Assembly (NCBI GenBank): GCA_045597045.1
Contig: JAZODN010000048.1
Coordinates: 1 to 22,548, forward strand
Origin: SIG588 sp045597045
GTDB taxonomy: Bacteria > Bacillota > Clostridia > Oscillospirales > Acutalibacteraceae
DNA length: 22,548 nucleotides
Direction of reading: 5' to 3'
The translations under genes and the position numbers were made by a program. The notes beneath the pieces were generated by a model. The model did not search any database, was not told the origin of the DNA, and saw nothing but the letters and a program-made list of their open reading frames with translations. Shown here in pieces: positions 13,500 through 20,300 of the stretch; position 1 is the stretch's first letter, and every line of letters begins with the position of its first letter.

Positions 13500-14248
13500 C
13501 AGTGATTCCCTCCGATCCAAGTGATGGCACAAAGTTGTACGTCATACGGCACCTGTGTGCCATCGGCTTTTTCTTCGATCATGCCGTAAGCCAAAAGGCA
13601 CGGCTCTTCTCTGGTGAGCTCCACCTTTTTGGCGGCCAGCTGCTCTTCGCGCGAGGGGTTGCGCGGTGTGAGGCAAGCGAAGGCACGTTCGCCGTTTTCG
13701 GTGCATTCGCGCACCACGGTCAGCTGAATCTCTTCCTCCATATACGAAAAGAAGAGAGGGATCGCGTTGCTGTTCGGCCAGGGGTGTATCACTTCTTTTG
13801 CCTCATAGGCCGTGCGCAGGCTGTCTTCGAGCCACTGAATGCGCACGAAAGAAGGGGGGCCGCCGAGGAAGCAGTAATCGCTGGTGTCGCGCAGTTCTTT
13901 GAATCGGCGGTGGGCGGTGATGCGTTCGCCCCACGACAAGAGCCGGGACGAGCTGGCGTGAATCTTTTCCTCCGCTTTGGTGGCGTTGGGTACGCCGTAG
14001 GTGTAGATCTCAATACGGCGTTTTTTCACGATGTCGATAACAAAGTGAGAGGCGCACCAAAGCAAAATATACACGGCGGCAGCCAACACGGCGCACAGCG
14101 CCACGGGTGACCATTTCGAGCCACTCGTGCTGCGCAGCAGCACAATGCCGCCAAGCTCCGCCACCGCACAGATCAGCACCAGCGGCCAACGGCGGCGCAG
14201 GTTCATAAAGAAGCGCTGAATGCGTTCCAGTTTTTTCAGATCATTCAT
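13499..14248 (-). CDS. Hypothetical two-TM membrane protein
   Basis: This 249-residue protein has a basic N-terminus (NLRRRW) and two membrane helices (about 21-39 and 46-74). A cytoplasmic domain of about 175 residues follows, beginning with KKRRIEIYTYG and containing many charged residues. I recognise no motif. ATG 14248 has AGGAGA about 10 nt upstream. It starts 32 nt after the kinase gene and its stop overlaps the GTPase start, so it is certainly part of the operon and likely makes equal amounts with the GTPase. A membrane docking subunit for the kinase or the GTPase would fit the context, but nothing in the sequence proves it. Confidence 0.75.
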   Translation of the reverse strand: MNDLKKLERIQRFFMNLRRRWPLVLICAVAELGGIVLLRSTSGSKWSPVALCAVLAAAVYILLWCASHFVIDIVKKRRIEIYTYGVPNATKAEEKIHASSSRLLSWGERITAHRRFKELRDTSDYCFLGGPPSFVRIQWLEDSLRTAYEAKEVIHPWPNSNAIPLFFSYMEEEIQLTVVRECTENGERAFACLTPRNPSREEQLAAKKVELTREEPCLLAYGMIEEKADGTQVPYDVQLCAITWIGGNH

Positions 14249-14280
14249 AGCGAAAACGTCTCCTGTTCACAAGTTTTTGG

Positions 14281-16116
14281 TTATACCTTCGGCTGACCGC
14301 CGATCAGTCGGAAACCGTGCCCTTTGCAGCGGCGTGCAGCGGCTGCGTTCGGTGCGGCAGCTTTCGGCACGGCCGCCGCTGCTCCTTCGCTGCGAGGACG
14401 CTCTTCGGGGAAGGTGACAACGGTATACCACGCTTCGCGTTGGCCGGCCTCGCCATCACCGAACGTGTGAACGTATATACGGTCGTCTTCCCGTCCGAAC
14501 GTTGTGCAAAGCTCTGCGGCGGTATACACGACGGTATTGATGGTGCCGTCCACGTCGACTGCCGAGATGGCAAAACGGCAGGCGTTTTGCTCGTTCGGCG
14601 CATCGGGAGACAAAATGTGTATCTCACCGCAAAAGCCTTCCCGGTTGGTTTCGTTGCCCAAGAAGGCGAGCAGGTTGTGCAAGCACACTTTCAGGGTGCT
14701 CACGTCCATGCTTCTACGGTGCGTTTGCGCGATCCGCTGCAGATACATGGCGGCTTGGTCGGCATACAGCACGTCCGGATCCATGGGGGTGGTGTCCGGC
14801 TGGCCGGAGGAGGCGATGTGTGCGCTGCCATAGGGTAGAACCACCAGCTTTGTGTCGGCAGGGTGGCCGGCCATCACGGTTTTTATCGCGTGGACATACA
14901 CTTCCTCATACCGTTCTTTTTCGGTGGTGTCCACCAGAAAATAGATTCGATTCTCCATTTCTTTGCGCTCCGTTTCTCCTTGAATGTAGATCTGTTCAAT
15001 CGGTAGTTCTCGCTTGATGCGGCGCAATTCCGTCTCAAACGTGTGCAGAGACGTGCGATGATAGGGGTTGATGGTTGTTGCCCAACGAAACAGCCGCCGC
15101 AGATCGGGGCAAATGCGCTCGATTGAGTTCCAACCGGCATTTTTATCAAATCGCGCCAGAGCACCTTCCAACCAGCCGACCGAATCGGCGTTGGTGTAGG
15201 GAAAGCGCTTGTTCAATGCTTCGTAAAACGCACGGCAGGAGAGGGTATCCGAAAGATCGACCCCGTTTGAAAGGCGGAACAGCAGCGAAAGCGGATTTTT
15301 CTCTTCCTCATAATCCCAAACGCGAAACAGTTCTGCCAGCATGGTGCCCAGGGCAAACACGTCGGTCTTGGGGCCGACGGTATAGTTAGGACACACGTTT
15401 TCGGGTGCGGTATTTTCGGTGGAAAAGAAGCCGAGATAGGTGTGTGCTTCGGGGGCATCCTGTTCCGGCTCGCTACACTTGACCGAGGGGAAGTCGATAA
15501 TGCGCAGACGCCGCGTATTGTCGGCGCGGTGCTCTACCATTACGTTTTTGAATTTCAGATCGCGGTGTGCCACGATCTTGTATCTCTTCAGCGTCGTGTT
15601 TTGCATCAACTGCCGCAGACCGGCGATGATCTGCAGCATACAATCCACCTTGTCGTGAAAGGTGGGAAAATCGGCAGCATCAAACGGCACGTACACCGGT
15701 TCGATCACCGCACAGCGGAACATCTGCTGCTCGGCACTGCCAAACGGATGTAGATTGCCGTCCATCAGCAAAGAGGACATGCGGCGCGCGTCGTCGTTTA
15801 ACGCCAGCACCTCGCGCAGGTTATCTCCTTCAAAGGGAAAGAAATCCCAAAATTGCCGTTGTTGCGGATAACTTTTGCCGTTGATAGGCAGCAGCACGGT
15901 GGCCTCCTTCAGGCAATACAGCGTGTCGAACTGCAGCCCCACGGGCAACGCGGCATTTTCAAAGGGGGTTCCTGTGTTACGGAAAAAGTGACCGACATAT
16001 ATTTCCTTGCCGCGGCTTCCGTTACTCAGCTGATGCTGCACGGTGAAATGATAGGTGGCGCCGTTGTACTTAAAAGGGAGGCGAGTGATATACCTTTGTG
16101 TTCCCGGCTCGCTCAT
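14281..16116 (-). CDS. Hanks-type Ser/Thr protein kinase with DFP variant and vWA-like C-terminal domain
   Basis: This 611-residue protein has no membrane helix. The kinase domain spans about 20-370: LYCLKE (66-71) offers the ATP-anchoring Lys70, HRDLKFKN (184-191) is a complete catalytic loop with Asp186 and Asn191, IIDFP (206-210) replaces DFG, APE is at 237-239, and TDVFALG (251-257) is subdomain IX. An active kinase is therefore likely, although glycine is lost from the metal loop. Residues about 388-570 form an alpha/beta domain starting RIYFLVDTTEK that looks vWA-like but lacks an intact DxSxS metal site. The C-terminal tail is Ala-rich and low in complexity. AAGGAGGA precedes ATG 16116. 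Kinase plus vWA recalls the TerY-P type triads (vWA, PP2C, kinase), but no phosphatase is seen here. It is the second gene of the operon. Confidence 0.87.
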   Translation of the reverse strand: MSEPGTQRYITRLPFKYNGATYHFTVQHQLSNGSRGKEIYVGHFFRNTGTPFENAALPVGLQFDTLYCLKEATVLLPINGKSYPQQRQFWDFFPFEGDNLREVLALNDDARRMSSLLMDGNLHPFGSAEQQMFRCAVIEPVYVPFDAADFPTFHDKVDCMLQIIAGLRQLMQNTTLKRYKIVAHRDLKFKNVMVEHRADNTRRLRIIDFPSVKCSEPEQDAPEAHTYLGFFSTENTAPENVCPNYTVGPKTDVFALGTMLAELFRVWDYEEEKNPLSLLFRLSNGVDLSDTLSCRAFYEALNKRFPYTNADSVGWLEGALARFDKNAGWNSIERICPDLRRLFRWATTINPYHRTSLHTFETELRRIKRELPIEQIYIQGETERKEMENRIYFLVDTTEKERYEEVYVHAIKTVMAGHPADTKLVVLPYGSAHIASSGQPDTTPMDPDVLYADQAAMYLQRIAQTHRRSMDVSTLKVCLHNLLAFLGNETNREGFCGEIHILSPDAPNEQNACRFAISAVDVDGTINTVVYTAAELCTTFGREDDRIYVHTFGDGEAGQREAWYTVVTFPEERPRSEGAAAAVPKAAAPNAAAARRCKGHGFRLIGGQPKV

Positions 16117-16139
16117 GTGACGTTTCCTCCTTGCCGCTG

Positions 16140-17129
16140 TTATGTGTTATCTTCGCTCTCGTCGGCTTGCTCGGTCGAAAACAAGTCGAACCGATCCTTT
16201 TCGCCAACCGTGCGACGCTGCCGCTTTTGGCGGCTGTCGTCCAGTTTCTTTTTGACCGCGTCCAAAAGGCGCCCCTTCCCTTTAAAGATCGGCACCACGG
16301 CATCCTCTTCCTCGTCGATCACCACAAAAGCAGGCGTGTCATCCCGGAGGTGACTGTCTTCTTCGGCTTGGCTCAGCGGTTGATCGTTTTGCGCCGCGTG
16401 CAGCAACTGATCGAGTGGGGGACGGCGCAGCACGAACGGCGACAGGCACTGTTCGGCCAAGGCGTCGCAAACGGTGAGCGCGTGCGGATCAAACGGACCC
16501 ACATCGGTATATTTCAGCAGCAGATAGAGATAAGCGGCCATATGTACGTCTGCCGAAACGTCGGGCGTTTTGTCGCGAAAAATCTCGCGCGGAAGGCCTT
16601 CGTATGCGGTTTGCGGATCATACAGCAGCGGCAGCAGGCGCACACCGTTTAACTGCCCGTCGGGAGAGATGTCCAAATACACGCTGTCGCGGCAGATGCA
16701 AAGCAAGGGACGATACCCGTTTTTGTTGATTGCGCAGCGGCGGTAGGTGTGAAGAATGTTCAGCAGGGCGGCAAAAATTTCCAGTGCCGCCTGCGGTTCC
16801 AACGGCATCGGCAGATCGGCTAAGCAACGATATTCTTCGGGTGCGGTAAAGGTGAAAATGCCGTACTCATCCACGTATGACGAATGGCTGAAGTTCAGCA
16901 TAGCACCGCCCATATGGGTGTCCAGTTGCTGGTACATCGCCGCCAGACGGTGCAGGTTGCGATCGCCTGTGCCGTCTTGCGCAAATTCATCTTTCTCCAT
17001 GCGGATTGCTGCGTGTAAATGCAGCGTAGAAACGCCGCCTTCGATGATGCGTTGCGTACACACGATGCCGTCCAAGGCGGTGCGCCGTCCGCTGCGAATC
17101 ATGCTGCGAAGCATTTCTTCGGTCATCAT
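16140..17129 (-). CDS. Probable pseudokinase / kinase-fold partner protein
   Basis: This 329-residue protein has no membrane helix. The middle has the look of a degraded protein kinase C-lobe: an ALLNILHTYRRC helix (about 122-133), then CICRDSVYLDISPDGQLNGVRLLPL (about 145-169) where kinases have HRDLxxxN and DFG, then DVSADVHMAAYLYLLLKYTD (about 190-209), matching the DVxxLGxxLxxLL helix. The catalytic Asp, Asn and DFG residues are absent. The C-terminus is acidic then basic (EEEDAVVP, KKKLDDSRQKRQRR) and ends in a charged tail. ATG 17129 has AAAGGGG upstream; TTG 17135 and ATG 17126 are alternatives. It is the first gene of the operon, 23 nt before the active kinase, so a regulator or scaffold of that kinase is likely. 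The kinase fold is inferred by eye. Confidence 0.6.
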   Translation of the reverse strand: MMTEEMLRSMIRSGRRTALDGIVCTQRIIEGGVSTLHLHAAIRMEKDEFAQDGTGDRNLHRLAAMYQQLDTHMGGAMLNFSHSSYVDEYGIFTFTAPEEYRCLADLPMPLEPQAALEIFAALLNILHTYRRCAINKNGYRPLLCICRDSVYLDISPDGQLNGVRLLPLLYDPQTAYEGLPREIFRDKTPDVSADVHMAAYLYLLLKYTDVGPFDPHALTVCDALAEQCLSPFVLRRPPLDQLLHAAQNDQPLSQAEEDSHLRDDTPAFVVIDEEEDAVVPIFKGKGRLLDAVKKKLDDSRQKRQRRTVGEKDRFDLFSTEQADESEDNT

Positions 17130-17205
17130 GAACAAAAACCCCTTTCAAAGCCAACGGGAGGCTGTTTTTAATAAAAATTAAAAGTACATAGGTAATATTA
17201 TGGTA

Positions 17206-17234
17206 AGTATAACAATTTAACTGCGTAAATGCAA
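17206..17234 (-). promoter_or_regulatory. SigA promoter of the kinase-GTPase-SEDS-PBP operon
   Basis: Minus-strand TTGCAT (17229-17234), 17-nt spacer, TATACT (17206-17211). The mRNA would start near 17199, leaving a leader of about 70 nt before ATG 17129. Confidence 0.75.
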
Positions 17235-17244
17235 GAGGTTACGC
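17223..17244. promoter_or_regulatory. Inverted repeat GCGTAA-N10-TTACGC around the operon -35 box, possible operator
   Basis: The arms at 17223-17228 and 17239-17244 are perfect complements, and the -35 hexamer lies within the 10-nt gap. The 16-nt centre-to-centre spacing suits a dimeric regulator on the DNA. Not a terminator, since no T run follows. Confidence 0.4.
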
Positions 17245-17292
17245 GAAAAAAGTTGCCGCCACACACAACTTGTCAAAAAAGAGAAAATTCTC

Positions 17293-17321
17293 TTGGCAAC
17301 CTTGCTTTTTTGTGTTACAAT
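17293..17321 (+). promoter_or_regulatory. SigA promoter of the helicase gene
   Basis: TTGGCA (17293-17298), 17-nt spacer, TACAAT (17316-17321), about 54 nt upstream of the start. A short palindrome (AGAGAA/TTCTCT, 17280-17293) touches the -35 box. Confidence 0.75.
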
Positions 17322-17374
17322 GGTGTTTAGAATCTCTAATGCTTTCAGCATACAGACGATATGGAGGAACGGAT

Positions 17375-20300
17375 ATGGAACTGACGATTCTCAAAAATGG
17401 CGAAGCCGATATCGCAGTGTCTCAAGAAACGCCGCAAGCAGAGCCGGCGCATGTGGACAATGCAGCGCCGATAGATCTGCAATTGTCGTTGTCGGTGGCG
17501 CCCGTGATCAACTATGCGTTGCACCGCAACGGCGTGCGTGCGGTACAGAGTGTGACGATCACCAACCGTTCGGAACAGGATGTCAGCGACCTTACGCTGC
17601 GGATCGTCTCCACCCCTGCTTTTGCTACGCCGCTGTCGGTGGATATCCGTTTTATCCCGGCCGGTAAATCCTATGAGATCGCCACGGTGGATTTGCATTT
17701 GGATGCGGAGTTTCTTGCCGGTATGACCGAGCGAATCGAAGGGGAACTGCGGGCTTCACTTTGGGGCGAGAGAGAGCTGGCTACCGCCAGTGAGCCGGTG
17801 ACCGTGTTGGCGTTTGACCAGTGGAGTGGTCAGCCCAATCATCCGGAGCTGTTGGCGGCGTTCGTTACGCCCAATCACCCGATTTTGGCCACCGTGATCT
17901 CGCGCGCCGCCACCTACTTGCAACGGTGGACAGGCGATTCCTCCTTCACAGGGTATCTGTATCAGGATCCCGACCGCGTGCTGAAGCAGGCGGCCGCGTT
18001 GTTTTGTGCTTTGAAAGAGGAGAATTTGGTTTATTGTATCAGCCCGGCCAGTTTTGAGGAAACGGGCCAGCGCATTCGTTTGTGTGATATGGTGCTGCAA
18101 CAGAAAATAGGCACCTGTATGGATTTGACCTTGTTGTATGCCTCTTGCCTGGAGGCGGTGGGGCTGCACCCGTTGCTGATCCTGACCACCGGCCACATCT
18201 TCACGGGCGTGTGGCTGGATGAGCTTACCTTTACGGATACGGTGCAGGATGATCCGGCGGTGATCACCAAGCGTTTGGCCGACGGTGTGAACGAGATCGC
18301 CGTGGTGGAGACGACGATGGTGGTGAACGGCAAGAACGCTTCGTTTGACGATGCGGTCCGTGCGGCGGAACATCATTTTATCGGCAGCGACCCGATCGAT
18401 TGCGTGATCGACGTTCAGCGCGCGCGTTTGTGCGGCGTCACTCCCATTCCGCAACGCGTACACGATGCCGAGGGGTGGCATATCGAACACGATCTGCCCG
18501 AAGAAACGGGTGGTTTGCATGCGCCGCGTGCCGTGAGCGAGATCATCGACGTGGCGCCCGATGCGTTTGATCCGCAAGCGGTGCCGAAGATGGTGCAGTG
18601 GGAGCGTAAATTGCTGGATCTGGGGTTGCGCAACAATCTGATCAGTTTGCGTTTCTCCAAAAACATCGTTCCGCTGCTTACCACCTCGCTGGACGATTTG
18701 GAAGATGCCTTGTCGGAAGGGGAGGATTTTTCCGTTCTGCCGCGCCCGGGAGATCTGGTCGGCAGCAGCGAGTTCAACTTTGAAACCATGCACGATCCCG
18801 GTGAGTATGCCGGGTTGATCTCCTCCGAATACAAAAACCGCCGTTTGCGTGCGGTGCACAGCGAAGCGGAACTGAACAAGACGATGAAGACGTTGTATCG
18901 CAACGTGAAGACGGCGTTGGAAGAAAACGGTGCCAACACGCTGTATTTGGTGATGGGTCTGCTGCGCTGGTATGAGAGTTCCCACAGCACCAAGCCGCGT
19001 TATGCACCGGTGGTGCTTTTGCCGGTGGAGTTGGTGCGTCGCGGCGGCAGCAAGGGATATGTTTTGCGCCTGCGTGATGACGATCCGCAGATCAACGTTA
19101 CGATCCTTGAAAAAATAAAGCAGGACTTCAACGTTAACGTGGCCGGCCTGGATCCGCTGCCTATGGACGAGCACGGTATTGATTTGCGCCGTGTCTTTAC
19201 GGTGCTGCGCAAAGCTACCATGGGTCAGGATCGCTGGGACGTGTTGGAATCGGCGTACCTCGGCATTTTCTCCTTCTCGCAGTTTGTGATGTGGAACGAT
19301 ATGCGCAACCGCAGTGAAGATCTGCTGAAAAATAAGATCGTGCGCAGCTTGATCGAGGGCAAACTGGCGTGGGATGCCAAACCGATGGAGATCGGCGCAC
19401 AGGTGTCGGAGGAAGGCACCTTGCTGCCCATGCCTGCCGATGCATCGCAGCTGTATGCCATTCAGGCGGCGTGCCGCGGCGAAAGTTTTGTGCTGCACGG
19501 GCCGCCCGGTACCGGCAAATCCCAAACCATCACCTCGCTGATTGCAAACGCCTTGGCGCAGGGGAAATCGGTGTTGTTTGTAGCCGAGAAAAAAGCGGCT
19601 CTGGAAGTGGTGCAAAAGCGGTTGGAGAGCATCGGCATTGCACCGTTTTGCCTGGAACTGCATTCCAACAAGACTAAAAAGCGTGCGGTGCTCGAGCAGT
19701 TGCGTATCGCTTCGGAGGTCACACGCGACAAAACACCCGAGCAATATGCCGAAAAGGCGGAGCGTCTGCGTGAATTGCGTCGAAATTTGGATGGCTATGC
19801 CGTTCAGTTGCACACGGTTCTGCCTTGCGGCTATTCGGTGTTCGGGTTGATCAATGAATACGAAGATTTTGCCGAAGCGCCCGATTTGGTGGTGTTTGAT
19901 GCCGCGTTTGTCGAAACAGCCGATCGCCGCACCTTTGACAGCCACACCATTCTTTTGGAACGGTTGGTGGCGGCGGCTCGCGCATTGGGGCATCCGCATC
20001 AACATCCGCTGGCGTCGGTTGGCGTGCGGCAATACACCCAACAGTTGCGGCAGGCGTTGGCGCCCACCGTCACTGCCTACCGCGAGGCGGCTGCGGCGTT
20101 TGTGCCTCATGCGGCCGGATTGGCCGAAATTCTCTCCTTCGGTGCGGTGCGTGACCGCATGGATATGGAACGCTTGCTTTCGCTGGCCAAGAGCGTGGCG
20201 GCTTTCGGTCGGTTGCCCCGTGGGTGGGCAGCGGTGGAAAATCCGTTTGAATATTTTGCTGCCGTGAAGAAGATGGCTACGCATTTTACGGAATATTTGC

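Noticed and set aside
12459..13505. A 348-codon open frame on the plus strand.
   Set aside because: Antisense to the GTPase gene; low-complexity His/Gly/Ala composition and no Shine-Dalgarno.
13500..13532. An 11-residue N-terminal extension of the GTPase.
   Set aside because: It overlaps the upstream gene; the internal ATG 13499 shares its base with the stop codon like the other junctions.
17271..17276. A minus-strand TTGACA as the operon -35 box.
   Set aside because: No -10 box lies at 16-18 nt from it; TTGCAT/TATACT nearer the gene is better spaced.
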